Positions 41,811 to 51,900 of a DNA stretch of 64,000 nt are shown here, piece by piece. The DNA is taken from positions 1 to 64,000 of the forward strand of contig CAKUES010000009.1 in assembly GCA_934646835.1 (NCBI GenBank), in the 5' to 3' direction. Every line of letters starts with the position of its first letter. The first letter of the stretch is position 1. Origin of the DNA: an uncultured Coriobacteriales bacterium. Lineage in GTDB: Bacteria > Actinomycetota > Coriobacteriia > Coriobacteriales > QAMH01. The notes beneath the pieces are model-generated. The model was not told the DNA's origin and ran no database searches. It worked only from the letters and a program-made list of their open reading frames with translations. The position numbers and the translations under genes were made by a program.

Positions 41811-43907
41811 ATGGACGAAATCTTCCAGCAAGAACAGCAGCACCTCAGCGAGACCTACGCAAAGCTGCTTGATATTGAGGCGGAGAGTGCCAAGGCGCTC
41901 AAGGAACGTCTGGGTGAGGCGACGGGCGACCGCAAGGACATGATGGAGGAGCTCACCTGGGACTTCACGGGCGAGGTCAATGTTGAAACCTACGTCGAGA
42001 TCGAGGCTATGCACAAGATCATCGACGCCTACAACCTTGCAAACGATATGGACATCCAGCGCCTCGACAAGGTGGCGCTCCTCAAGAAGCAGCCCTACTT
42101 TGCCAAGGTGTCGCTGCAGTTCAGGCCCAATGCACCGGCGCGCGACGTCTACATCGGCACTGCCGGCATCACAGACGAGCGCGGTCGCCACTTCATCGTG
42201 GACTGGCGCAGCCCGGTGGCAGAGGTCTACTACAACCAGGAGAGCGGCCGCACCAGCTACGAGGCCAACGGCCGCACGATCGAGTGCGAGCTTTTGACCC
42301 GCCGTCAGTTCGACATCGACCACGACAAGCTCAACGGCTGCTTTGACACCACGATTGCGATCGAGGATCCGCTGCTGCTCCAATCTCTCGCCCGCCAGCG
42401 CAGCGACAAGATGGCCGACATCACGATGACCATCCAGAAGGAGCAAAACGTCGTCGTCCGCCACAAGGATGTGCCTGCCATGCTCGTCAACGGCATCGCG
42501 GGCTCCGGCAAGACCAGCGTCTTGCTCCAGCGCATCGCCTATCTGCTCTACCAGGACCGCGAGAACCTCGATCCGCGCAACGTGTGGCTTATCACGCCCA
42601 ATCCGGTCTTCGAGAGCTATATCGCCAACGTCTTGCCCGATATGGGCGAGGCCAACCCCCAAACCTGCACCTGGCTGGAGCTCGCAGAGCGCCTTGGTGC
42701 TGGCAACCGTGGCTTGGGCGATGCCGACGTCTTGCAGACGCTGTCCTCTTTGGATGACGTCGTCGCGAGCCTCGAGCTCAACGACGGTGACTTCGCGGAT
42801 ATCCGCGTCGAGGACGAGGTTGTCATCAGCGCCGGCCAGGCCAAGAGCGCATGGAACAAGTACCGCAAGTTCCCTGCCGGCCCGCATCGCACCTCGCTTG
42901 CCATCGAGGATCTGCTTGAGCGTCTCGAGAGCCGCATCAAGCGCCTTACCAAGGACGAGGACACCCAGATTCTCGTGAGCGAGCTCACGCCGGACGAGCA
43001 GCTGCGTTACTTTGGCCAGCACTTTGCCGTCATCAGCGACGAGGACATGGAGGATTACACGCGCCGTTACCTCGAGAGCCGCTATGCGGACATCGAGGAA
43101 AGGATCGAGCGTGCCGAGTGGCTGCGCATCGAGCGCATCGGCATGAGGGCGCTTGGCAAAAAGAGCCTGAGCTCCCCGGAGTGGATCGGCCTCAAGGTCG
43201 CCTTGACCGGCGCGGTGGACGCGGATGCGCGCTACGTCATGGTCGACGAGGTCCAGGACTACACAGAGGCCCAGCTCACGGTTTTGGCCCGTTATTTCAA
43301 GAATGCTAACTTCCTGCTCTTGGGCGACCCCAACCAGGCGATCAACGAGGGCACGGCACCGTGGGGTAAGATCCGCGAGGTCTTCGAGCGTTGCCGTGGC
43401 GAGGTCGCGGAATGCGAGCTTATGACGAGCTATCGCTCCTCTCCGGAGATCACGACGCTTTTCACAAGCCTCATGGATCCCGATGAGCGCCTCAAGACCA
43501 ATAGCGTTCAGCGCCCAGGTATCGAGCCGGTGGTGCAGGCGTATGAGGACAAGACCACTTGGGAGACGGTCCTCAAGGGCGCCGTGCATGACGCCATCGA
43601 GCGCAAGGAGCTCGCTGCTGTCGTCGCGGCGGACAAGCAGAGCCTCAAGGCCTTGGCAAAGCTCCTTGCAGATGAGGAGGTCGAGCTCATGGATGGCTCG
43701 CGCAAGCTGCCGGAGAGCGGTGTCGTGCTGCTCGATGTGGGCTTGGCCAAGGGCCTCGAGTTCGACGAGGTCATCATCCCGGATGCCATCGCGGCGATCT
43801 ATCGCGACACGCAGGTTTGTCGTCATCGCCTCTATACGGCGATGAGCCGCGCGACCAAGCGCCTGACCGTGCTTGCCTGCGGTAATATGACCGAGCTTTT
43901 GGGTTAG
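41811..43907 (+). CDS. HelD-like RNA-polymerase-associated helicase
   Basis: 698 residues. N-terminal coiled coil (about 1-60), then superfamily-1 motifs: GIAGSGKTSVLLQR (I), VDEVQDYTEAQL (II), LGDPNQAI (III), SYRSSPE (IV), GLAKGLEFD (V) and YTAMSRATKRL (VI). DWRSPVAEVYY is a HelD marker. HelD releases stalled RNA polymerase in Gram-positives. AGGAG precedes the ATG. A different SF1 enzyme is possible, but the N-terminal coil and DWRSP support HelD. Confidence 0.88.
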   Translation: MDEIFQQEQQHLSETYAKLLDIEAESAKALKERLGEATGDRKDMMEELTWDFTGEVNVETYVEIEAMHKIIDAYNLANDMDIQRLDKVALLKKQPYFAKVSLQFRPNAPARDVYIGTAGITDERGRHFIVDWRSPVAEVYYNQESGRTSYEANGRTIECELLTRRQFDIDHDKLNGCFDTTIAIEDPLLLQSLARQRSDKMADITMTIQKEQNVVVRHKDVPAMLVNGIAGSGKTSVLLQRIAYLLYQDRENLDPRNVWLITPNPVFESYIANVLPDMGEANPQTCTWLELAERLGAGNRGLGDADVLQTLSSLDDVVASLELNDGDFADIRVEDEVVISAGQAKSAWNKYRKFPAGPHRTSLAIEDLLERLESRIKRLTKDEDTQILVSELTPDEQLRYFGQHFAVISDEDMEDYTRRYLESRYADIEERIERAEWLRIERIGMRALGKKSLSSPEWIGLKVALTGAVDADARYVMVDEVQDYTEAQLTVLARYFKNANFLLLGDPNQAINEGTAPWGKIREVFERCRGEVAECELMTSYRSSPEITTLFTSLMDPDERLKTNSVQRPGIEPVVQAYEDKTTWETVLKGAVHDAIERKELAAVVAADKQSLKALAKLLADEEVELMDGSRKLPESGVVLLDVGLAKGLEFDEVIIPDAIAAIYRDTQVCRHRLYTAMSRATKRLTVLACGNMTELLG

Positions 43908-43943
43908 TTGTCCTCTGGGAAGACGCCGGTTAACGTGAGGTTT

Positions 43944-43973
43944 ATGGGGAGGGGACAGGGTCCCTCCCCTACG
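43944..43973. repeat. GGGGAGGGA-type hairpin repeat (copy 2)
   Basis: ATGGGGAGGGGACAGGGTCC followed by CTCCCCTACGTAG. Matches 63233-63262 and the inverse of 58011-58040. The remaining bases up to 44167 show no gene. Confidence 0.75.
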
Positions 43974-44167
43974 TAGCTAGGTGGCTAGCGTACGTGACCT
44001 GTAGTTTTGCTAATCGTGTGTAGCGAGCATTCGATTTTGATTGGTGTTTGCCTGGGCACGTCAAGCTGACAGAAACGTTAGCGTGGCGTGCCAGGAGATT
44101 TGCTGAGCCGTAACCTGCGGCTGCTAAGCTCTGTGGGAGAAAGACAGTTATCGAGAAAGGAAACGCC

Positions 44168-44539
44168 ATGAACTTCGTTGCACGCTGGATCGCAACTGCG
44201 ATCGCTGCCGCTGTCGCCGTCTTCCTCGTTCCCGGCATCGAGGTCGTCGGCGGTGCCTCTTCCTTCATCCCCGTCGTTGCCTTTGCCTTGATCCTCGCGC
44301 TCATCGACTGCACTATCAAGCCGATCCTGCAGATTCTGGGCGCGCCTATCAGCATCCTCACGCTGGGCATCTTCTACATCATGATCAACGCGTTCTTGCT
44401 GTACCTGGCATCTTGGCTGAGTGTGGCGCTCTTTGCGACGGGCATCGTCATCGCCTCTTGGTTCAGTGCTTTGTTTGCGGCGATCATCATCGGTATCGTC
44501 TCCACGATCATGGAGGGCATCCTCGGCGTCGAGAACTAG
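44168..44539 (+). CDS. small four-helix membrane protein (phage holin family IV-like)
   Basis: 123 residues, nearly all hydrophobic, four membrane helices. Matches the bacterial PF04020-type proteins named after mycobacterial phage holins (DCTIKPILQILGAPISILTL is typical). Such proteins are widespread chromosomal membrane proteins without proven lytic role; no phage genes lie nearby. GAGAAAGGAAA precedes the ATG. Confidence 0.85.
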   Translation: MNFVARWIATAIAAAVAVFLVPGIEVVGGASSFIPVVAFALILALIDCTIKPILQILGAPISILTLGIFYIMINAFLLYLASWLSVALFATGIVIASWFSALFAAIIIGIVSTIMEGILGVEN

Positions 44540-44571
44540 ACCGCGCACGTTCAATTGCATAGGAAGAGGGC

Positions 44572-44600
44572 AGGGGAGGGCATGGGCCCTCCCCTTTCTT
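44572..44600 (+). terminator. terminator, GGGGAGGG-type
   Basis: AGGGGAGGGC (44572-44581) pairs with GCCCTCCCCT (44586-44595), then TTCTT. It serves the holin-like gene and resembles the GGGGAGGGA repeat family. Confidence 0.65.
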
Positions 44601-44630
44601 GTGGATTGTTGGGTGCCAATGAGGCCGGGT

Positions 44631-44714
44631 CGGTCAACGGTTTAGTCAGACTGGTTTGTTGATCAAGCCAAGCATGGCATGGTCAACAAACCAGTCTGAC
44701 TAAACCGTTGACCG
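44631..44714. repeat. long palindrome, class II copy A
   Basis: A 34-base arm (44631-44664, CGGTCAACGGTTTAGTCAGA...) and its inverse (44681-44714) differ at one position; the 16-base spacer AAGCCAAGCATGGCAT contains GCCA/TGGC that also pairs. The same architecture occurs at 62010-62093. Confidence 0.9.
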
Positions 44715-44731
44715 GTGCTTGCTGTGTGATT

Positions 44732-44755
44732 GTCTGAACGATAAATCGTTCAGAC
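44732..44755. repeat. TCTGAACGAT palindrome 1
   Basis: GTCTGAACGAT (44732-44742) and ATCGTTCAGAC (44745-44755), perfect 11-bp arms around AA. Confidence 0.85.
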
Positions 44756-44790
44756 TGATGCGAATCTGGGTGATTTGAAGCCAAAATGCC

Positions 44791-44826
44791 AATCTTCTGA
44801 ACGAAAAATCGTTCAGAAGATTTTTC
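44791..44826. repeat. TCTGAACGA palindrome 2
   Basis: AATCTTCTGAACGA (44791-44804) and TCGTTCAGAAGATT (44809-44822) form 14-bp perfect arms around AAAA, followed by TTTT. The core is shared with 44732-44755. Could be a terminator on the plus strand. Confidence 0.8.
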
Positions 44827-44869
44827 TGCCGCCATTGCCGACACGGCACAAGTGGCTGGCGGCCCTCTG

Positions 44870-44914
44870 CGACCTGTGGGCGCCGACTTCGTCAGGCGCC
44901 TACGTGGGGTTTGG
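44870..44914. repeat. GGCGCC-TACGTGGGG repeat, copy 2
   Basis: Matches 32281-32324 over about 44 bases with few differences; GGCGCCGACTTCGTC followed by GGCGCCTACGTGGGG. Confidence 0.75.
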
Positions 44915-44952
44915 AACTCTATGGTGCTGACGTAGTAATCAACAGGACGCAA

Positions 44953-44980
44953 CAAGGGAGGGACCGAAGCCCCTCCCTTG
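44953..44980. repeat. GGGGAGGGA-type hairpin repeat (copy 3)
   Basis: CAAGGGAGGG (44953-44962) pairs with CCCTCCCTTG (44971-44980) around ACCGAAGC. It lies close to the 3' end of hypE, which is encoded on the other strand. Confidence 0.7.
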
Positions 44981-45040
44981 CAAGTGTCGCTATGGAATTG
45001 CGTTGTCTGCCGTTATTGCGGATCGTGGTGCGCCTTGAAG

Positions 45041-46057
45041 CTAGCAGATCCTGGGGAGCTGCTCGCCGACGAGCATGTCGAGGATGCGCTGGCTGCCAAA
45101 GCCCGTGCGCAAGAAGACGCGGCCCTCGCCCTCGATGACCTCGCCGATGATGGCGGCTTCCTCGCCGTACTTGCTCGCACGCATGGCTGCGAGCGCGGCA
45201 TCTGCGGCCTCCGGCGCGACGACGCACACCATCTTGCCCTCGTTTGCCACTTGGAAGACGTCGTAGCCGAGCATCTCGCAGGCGCCGCGCACCTGGTCGT
45301 GCACAGGGACGCTGTCTTCCTCGATGCGGATGTCGGCGTGGCTCATCTCTGCAAACTCGTTGAGGGTACTGGCCAGGCCGCCGCGAGTCGGGTCGCGGAA
45401 GGCGCGCACGCTGCCGGCGGGGCAGGCGTCGAGGACAGCGCTGATCAAGTGGTTGAGCGGAGCGGCGTCGGTCTTGATCTCCGTCTCGAAGCTCAGCTCC
45501 TCACGGGTGGAGATGATGGCGATGCCGTGGTCGCCGATGCTGCCGCTGACGAGCACTTTGTCGCCGGGCTTGATGTTGTGGCCGCTCAGGTGGATACCCT
45601 CGCGCATCTCTCCGATGCCGGCGGTGTTGATGTAGATGCCGTCGCCGTGGCCGCGGTTGACGACCTTAGTGTCGCCCGTGACGATCTCAACGCCCGCCTC
45701 CTTGGCGGTGGCCGCCATGCTCGCGCAGATGCGGCGCAGCTTGTCGAGCGGGTAACCCTCCTCGAGCACGAAGGCACAGCTCAGGTAACGGGGGATGGCG
45801 CCGCTTGTCGCGACGTCGTTGACGGTACCGCACACGGCGAGGTGGCCGATGTCACCGCCGGGGAAGAAGTGCGGGGTCACAACGAAGGTGTCGGTCGAGA
45901 ACGCGAGGCGGTCTGCAGGGATGGGCAGGACGGCTGCGTCGTCGCCGGTTTTGAGCGTGTCGCCTGCATAAGCCTCGAAGAAGAGCTGCTCGATGATGTC
46001 GCGCATCATGGTGCCGCCGCTTCCGTGGGCCATCAACACGGTTTCGTTGTCTGCCAT
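45041..46057 (-). CDS. hypE: HypE-like [NiFe]-hydrogenase maturation protein
   Basis: 338 residues, AIR-synthase-like ATP-binding fold: MAHGSGGTMMRDII at the start, KTGDDAAVL, FSTDTFVVTPHFFPGGDIG, VTGDTKVV and RDPTRGGLA. It ends in PRIC, the C-terminal Cys of HypE that carries the carbamoyl/cyano group for the hydrogenase iron. The start at 46057 follows AGGAGG on the minus strand. No other hyp or hydrogenase gene is in the window. A general PurM/ThiL-type enzyme is excluded by the PRIC end. Confidence 0.93.
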   Translation of the reverse strand: MADNETVLMAHGSGGTMMRDIIEQLFFEAYAGDTLKTGDDAAVLPIPADRLAFSTDTFVVTPHFFPGGDIGHLAVCGTVNDVATSGAIPRYLSCAFVLEEGYPLDKLRRICASMAATAKEAGVEIVTGDTKVVNRGHGDGIYINTAGIGEMREGIHLSGHNIKPGDKVLVSGSIGDHGIAIISTREELSFETEIKTDAAPLNHLISAVLDACPAGSVRAFRDPTRGGLASTLNEFAEMSHADIRIEEDSVPVHDQVRGACEMLGYDVFQVANEGKMVCVVAPEAADAALAAMRASKYGEEAAIIGEVIEGEGRVFLRTGFGSQRILDMLVGEQLPRIC

Positions 46058-46195
46058 GGGGTCAATCCTCCTAGACTGAGTGTTCTTGCTAACCATTATA
46101 GGAAGCGTGCTCGTGCCTGCAGCGGGCAAAGCGGTGGCTGGACAGCTGTGCCGTGCGAACAACAAGTGGAGTTGCGGCAAGTGTGCCCTCGAAAC

Positions 46196-46226
46196 AAAAA
46201 GACCCGCTCCGGTAGGGGAGCGGGTC
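46196..46226 (-). terminator. terminator of the PiT gene
   Basis: On the minus strand GACCCGCTCCCC and GGAGCGGGTC form the stem, followed by TTTTT. Confidence 0.85.
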
Positions 46227-46249
46227 GGGTCGTGCGCGTTTGCGTATCC

Positions 46250-47299
46250 CTAGAAGATGAAGATGAAGAGCTTGGCGAGTGCGAAGCCGATCAAGCCGCA
46301 GCAGGGGAAGGTCAAGATCCAGGCGGCGACCATGTTCTTGGCGATCTCCCAGCGGACCTCCTTGGCGTTCTTTGCGGCGCCGACGCCCATGATGGCGCTG
46401 GTGGAGCAGTGGCTCGTGGAGACGGGCATGCCGGTGAGGGAGCTTACGAGCAGGGTGGTCGCGGTGGAGATGCTCGCGGACACGCCCTGATACTTCTTGA
46501 GGCTCACCATGTCCATGGCGACGCTCTTGATGATGCGCTTGCCGCCAACGGCGGTGCCCAGGCTGATGGCGAGCGAGCAGATGATCATCAGCCATAGGGG
46601 GAAGCCCTCTGCGCCAGGGTCCGAGCTGCCAAAGCTCAGCGCGATGCCGAGAAGCGCGATGGACATGAACTTCTGGCCGTCTTGTGCGCCGTGCAGGAAG
46701 GAGAGCGCGATGGCGCAGATGTTTTGGACGACCGTGAAGGCGACGTTTGCCTTGTGGCGGTTGCAAGCGGAGAAGATCTTCTCGACGATCCTCACCACGA
46801 GCCAGCCGAGCGCGAAGCCGGCAAACAGGGAGAAGAGCATGCCGTAGATGACCTTGGCCCACTCTGCGGGAACGACACCGGCCCAGCCGCTGCAGGCGAT
46901 GGCGCCGCCGGTGATGCCGGCGATGAGCATATGGCTCTTAGAGGCGGGGATTCCCATGAACCAGCAGAAGACGCCCCAGATAATCGCCGCTATCATCGCG
47001 GCCATGAGGGCTAGCAACGCCGCATGTGTGTCTGTGCCAAAGTCCACCATTCCAAACATGGTGTGCGCGACTGCGGTGGAGATGTAGGTCATGCCGATGA
47101 GGCCGACGAGGTTGAAGATCGCGGCAAGTGCGATTGCCGTGCCGGGGCGCATGCAGCGCGTTGAGACGGCGGTTGCGATGGCGTTGGGTGCGTCTGTGAC
47201 GCCGGAGATGCAGGTGACGCCCAAGACGAGGACGAGGATGACGAGCAAGATGGGGTGCTCGGCTGCTTGGGCCATGAAGGCCGTGAAGGTAAGAGACAT
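46250..47299 (-). CDS. pit: PiT-family inorganic phosphate transporter
   Basis: 349 residues, about ten membrane helices in two repeats. The family motifs appear as VTDAPNAIATA near the start and FLHGAQDGQK in the second half. It imports phosphate with protons or sodium. Start MSLTFTAF at 47299 is the first Met that gives a family-like N-terminus; the ribosome site (AGGGA) is weak. It is divergent from the CDF gene, so they share a control region (47300-47540). Confidence 0.92.
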   Translation of the reverse strand: MSLTFTAFMAQAAEHPILLVILVLVLGVTCISGVTDAPNAIATAVSTRCMRPGTAIALAAIFNLVGLIGMTYISTAVAHTMFGMVDFGTDTHAALLALMAAMIAAIIWGVFCWFMGIPASKSHMLIAGITGGAIACSGWAGVVPAEWAKVIYGMLFSLFAGFALGWLVVRIVEKIFSACNRHKANVAFTVVQNICAIALSFLHGAQDGQKFMSIALLGIALSFGSSDPGAEGFPLWLMIICSLAISLGTAVGGKRIIKSVAMDMVSLKKYQGVSASISTATTLLVSSLTGMPVSTSHCSTSAIMGVGAAKNAKEVRWEIAKNMVAAWILTFPCCGLIGFALAKLFIFIF

Positions 47300-47540
47300 G
47301 TACGAATCCCTAACTGATGACCGCGTTTGCGGTCCGGTGTTCCGAAGACAATGCCCGCCCATTCTATAGCACCAAAGCCGCACATCGCTTGGTGCTGGGG
47401 GCTTTTTGCGCAAAGGCAAGCGAATTGTCGCTTTGCAGGCTCTTGACGGATTCGTTTCCATAACGAAATTGCATTTGCCCATGCAAGGCCTGAAAATGGG
47501 AGTTATGCATAAAAACACGACGAAAGGAAGTGCGCCGACC

Positions 47541-48845
47541 ATGTCCGAAGGTCATAGTCAAAGCTCCGACCACCATATAGACAAGCCGGAGACGACCGGC
47601 TCAAAGCCAGCTAAGCACGGCGACAGCAAGATCGCCGTCATCGCCGCCATCATCGGTAACATCGCAGTTGGTATCGTCAAGTTCATCGCTGCCTTCATCT
47701 CCGGCAGCTCTGCCATGATCTCCGAGGGCATCCACTCCATTGTCGACAGCGGCAATGGCATTCTCGTCCTCTTTGGCATGCACCGCTCCAAGAAGGAGCC
47801 GGACTTCCTTCATCCCTTTGGCTACGGCAAGGAGCTCTACTTCTGGACGCTCGTCGTCGCACTGCTGATCTTCCTTTTGGGTGGCGGTCTTTCTATCTAC
47901 AAGGGCATCGAAGGCATCGAGGCCGCTGCAGCGGGCACGAAGGTCATGGGTGACGTCACCCTCAACTTCGTGATTATCTTCATCGGCATGATCATCGAGG
48001 GTGCCACGCTGTTTGTCGCCGTCAAGGAGTTCAACAAGGCGCGCGGCAACATCGGCCCCATCCGCTTTATCCGCGATGCCAAGGACCCCAGCCTCTACAC
48101 CGTCGTCCTTGAGGACTCCGCCGCAGAGCTCGGCCTGCTCACGGCCTTTATCAGCTTGGTCGTCTACGAGCTCACCGGCAACCTCTACGCTGACGGCGTC
48201 GCCTCCTTGGTAATCGGCGTGCTTCTGTGCGGCGTTGCCATGATCTTGCTCTCCGAGACCAAGGGTCTTTTGGTGGGCGAGGGCATGAAGCACACCTCGC
48301 TCGACGAGGTCCGCGAGATCGTCGAGGACGACGACCGCGTTCTCGAGTGCGGCCGCATCCTCACCATGTACCTGGGCCCGGACAGCCTGCTCATCACCAT
48401 CGACGCCACCTTTAGGGGCGACATCAGCGCTCATGACGTCCTGCTTGCCGTCGACGACATCGAGCGTAAGCTCGTCAATCGCTGGCCCCAGACCGCCCGC
48501 GTCTTCATCGAGGCAGAAAGCATGCGTAACTGCCTCGAGCAGCAAGACGAGGAGGAGAGCTGGGAGGATGCTCACGAGGAGGAGTACGAGGAAGAGCGCG
48601 TCGCCGACGAGGCTGAGGACCTACAGGACTTCAACGAGCTCGAACAGGCGGTGGCCGACGCCCTCGAGGACGCGACGGAGGCTGCGCGCGCTGCAGAGGA
48701 AGCCGCTGCAATCGCCGCGCTCGCCGCAGAAAACGCTGCCGAGGCTAAGGCCGAGGCAGAGGAGATCCTCGCAACCGCGCAGGCGGAGGGTATCGACCCC
48801 GAGGAGATCAAGCGTCAGCTGGAGCTAGAGGACAAGCAGTCCTAG
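47541..48845 (+). CDS. cation diffusion facilitator with acidic Ala-rich tail
   Basis: 434 residues. N-terminal His-rich start (SSDHHIDK), six membrane helices, and a cytoplasmic domain (GEGMKHTSLDEVREIVEDDD). HSIVDSGNG and LEDSAAELGLL correspond to the metal-site helices. The last ~110 residues are a coiled-coil-like Glu/Ala tail unlike most CDF proteins. It likely exports Zn, Co, Mn or Fe. The start at 47541 has AAAGGAAG about ten bases upstream; ATG at 47505 is possible. Confidence 0.88.
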   Translation: MSEGHSQSSDHHIDKPETTGSKPAKHGDSKIAVIAAIIGNIAVGIVKFIAAFISGSSAMISEGIHSIVDSGNGILVLFGMHRSKKEPDFLHPFGYGKELYFWTLVVALLIFLLGGGLSIYKGIEGIEAAAAGTKVMGDVTLNFVIIFIGMIIEGATLFVAVKEFNKARGNIGPIRFIRDAKDPSLYTVVLEDSAAELGLLTAFISLVVYELTGNLYADGVASLVIGVLLCGVAMILLSETKGLLVGEGMKHTSLDEVREIVEDDDRVLECGRILTMYLGPDSLLITIDATFRGDISAHDVLLAVDDIERKLVNRWPQTARVFIEAESMRNCLEQQDEEESWEDAHEEEYEEERVADEAEDLQDFNELEQAVADALEDATEAARAAEEAAAIAALAAENAAEAKAEAEEILATAQAEGIDPEEIKRQLELEDKQS

Positions 48846-48935
48846 CGCTGGTCAGTGGTCTGATTGCTTAGATATCCTCCGTATTATCCGTAAGGTGAGC
48901 AAAGTGTAATATTTCGCGCCTCATATGTTCAACAG

Positions 48936-48977
48936 AATGGGAGTAGCATGGATTAATCCGTGTTAACTCCCATTTTT
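48936..48977 (+). terminator. hairpin terminator
   Basis: AATGGGAGT (48936-48944) pairs with ACTCCCATT (48966-48974), followed by TTT. The loop carries a smaller palindrome GGATTAATCC. Confidence 0.75.
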
Positions 48978-48995
48978 CATATGCAAGGGGCCTGA

Positions 48996-51900
48996 ATGCT
49001 TTCGCGTCTGTCTGTCAAAAAACCATACCTCGTCCTCGTCGCCGTCATCATCAGCTTGCTGCTTGGCGGCGTTTCTCTGTCTTACATGAAGACCAACCTC
49101 CTTCCGGAGTTCTCGGTCCCGTACCTGGCTGTCATGACGACGGACGTCGGTGCGAGCCCGGAGCAGGTTGAAAGCGACGTCACCGACGTCCTCGAGGGTG
49201 AGCTGTCGAGCGTGAGCGGCGTCAAGAACGTGAGCGCCGTTTCTTTGGAGAACTGCTCGATGATCTTCCTCGAGTTTACGGACGACACCGACATGGACTC
49301 TGCGCTCGTCAAGGTCTCGGCTGCCTGCAACACCGTGGCAAGCCAGCTCCCTGACACCGCCGGCATGCCCACCTATATGGAGATGAGCATGGACATGATG
49401 GCGTCCATGTACCTGGGCGTCACCAGCGACACGATGGACCTCGCCCAGCTGAGCGATTATGTCGACAGCACGGTCGTGCCCTCGCTCGAGCGCCAGAGCA
49501 ACGTGGCCAACGTCGCCGTCTCCGGTCAGGTTGCCAACACCGTGACCGTCGAGCTCGACCAAGACAAGATCGACCTTGTCAACGACGGCATCCTCGGAGA
49601 GGTGAACAGCAAGCTCTCGGATGCCAAGGATCAGATCGACCAGGGAAAAAACCAGATCAAGAGCGCACTCGCCAAGCTCGATGCGAGCGAGGCCAAGCTC
49701 AAGGAGAGCCAGAAGAAGGTCGATGCGGGCCAGAAGGCTCTCGATGCTGCCAAGGAGCAGGCTAAACCCGGCTTGTCCCAACTTGACACTGCCAACGCGA
49801 TGAAGGCCTCCTACGAGGCACAGATCGCCTTGCTCCAGGCAAAGATCCAGGCGGCGGGGGCCATGGGCGACACCGCGACGGTCGCACGACTCCAAAGCGA
49901 GCTCGCTGCCAACCAGGCAGCGCTCGACGCCCTCAATCAGCAGATGGGCGGCAACAACACGAGCAGCGCGGCCACGGTCCTCGGCCTCGTCGACCAGCAG
50001 CGTCAGCTCGACCAGGCGGCAAACGGCATCTCCCAGGGCTTGGCATCTATCTCCTCCACGCGCTCGCAGCTCAAGAGCAGCCAGTCGCAGCTCGACCAAA
50101 GCCGCAAGACCTACGAGGAGAACCGCGACAGCGCCCGCAAGAGCGCCAACATCGACAAGCTGCTCGACATCAACACGCTCGCTCAGCTCATCTCCGCTCA
50201 GAACATGGAGATGCCCGCGGGCTATGTGAGCGATGGCAGTGACGAGAAGTGGCTCGTGAAGGTGGGCGAGAACATCTCGAGCGTGGACGAGCTCAAAAAC
50301 CTCGTCCTCACCAAGATCGACGGCGTGGGCAAGGTGCGCCTGAGCGACGTCGCCAACATCGTCGAGGCCGACAACACCGGCGAGTCCTATGCCAACCTCA
50401 ACGGCAAGAGCGGCATCGTGCTCTCCGTCACCAAGGCCCCGACGGCCAACACCGGCGACATGTCCAAGCAGGTTAACGATCAAATCGCCAAGCTCGAGGC
50501 CGACAACGAGGGCCTCGACATCATTAAGGTCATGGACCAGGGCGACTACATCAGCCTCTACATCATGATGATCCTCAAGACGCTTCTGCTCGGCGCACTG
50601 CTCGCAGTCGTGGTGCTCGCGCTGTTCTTGCGCGACGTCAAGCCCACGCTCATCGTCGCCTTTGCCATCCCCTTCAGCGTCTTGTTCGCCCTGCTCGTCA
50701 TGTACTTCACGGGGCTCGACCTCAACATCATGACGCTCGGTGCCATGAGTTTGGCTATCGGCATGCTCGTCGACAACGGCATCGTCGTCATGGAGAACAT
50801 CTACCGCTTGCGCCAGCAGGGATATGCCCCGGCGCGTGCGGCTGCCCAGGGCGCGCGCCAGGTGGGGGGTGCGGTCGTGGCCTCCACTCTCACCACCGTC
50901 TGCGTCTTCTTGCCGATGGTCTTCACAAGCGGCACGGTGCGCCAGCTGCTCGTTCCCTTTGCGCTGACGCTGTCCTACGTCCTCGTGGCCTCGCTGTTGG
51001 TTGCGCTAACCACGGTGCCAGCGCTTGCCAGCGTGCTGTTCAAGAATATGAAGAGCCGTGGCGCTGATCAGCTCGGCCGCGTGCAGACAGCCTATGGCAA
51101 GGCGCTATCCTGGTGCCTCGTCCACAAGGCGCCGGTTTTGGTCCTGGCCGCCGTCTTGCTTGGCGGTTCGATTTACGGTGCGGCACATACGGGTGTCGTT
51201 CTGATTCCGGAGATGAGCTCCGACCAGGTCATGCTCAACGTCGAGATGCCGGAGGACATGAAGAAGGAAGACGCCTACAAGCTGGCCGACAAGGTCGTCT
51301 CTGCTGTTGCAAGTGTTGACGGCATCGCAGACGTGGGTTGCGTCGACAGCAACTTCACGGCGTCGATGATGACCTCCGCTGCGGATGCGACGGACAACTA
51401 CTCGGGTATCTTCATCCTCTACGGAATGGTCGATGAGGCCAAGGTCAAGACCGAGCCGCAGATGAAGGCCGTCACGCAAGCCTGCTTGGATGCGACCAAG
51501 GACCTTGGCTGCACGGTTACGAGCGGGGACTCCATGGAGTCGATGTCATCGATGATGAGCAGCGGGCTTTCCGTCAAGGTCACCGGTGAGGACTTCGACC
51601 GCGTGTTGGATGTCGCCGACGACGTCATGGAGGTCGTCAAGACCGTCGAAGGCTACAGCGACGTCAGCAACGGCCAGGAGGATGCCGATGAGACGCTGCA
51701 TTTGGTCTTCGACAAGAACAAGCTCGCCGCCATGGGTTCGACTGTTGGCCAGGTCCTTCAGCAGCTCTCCGCCGATCTCAAGACCTCTGCCACCTCGTTT
51801 ACGATGAAGGACAAGCAGGGCAACAGCATCGACGTCAACGTCGACGACGAGAACTACGATCCCGTCGACAAGTCCAACCTCATGAGCTGGGAGTTCGAGG

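Noticed and set aside
44168..44539. prophage remnant suggested by the holin-like protein
   Set aside because: No other phage genes, and PF04020-type proteins are common on chromosomes.
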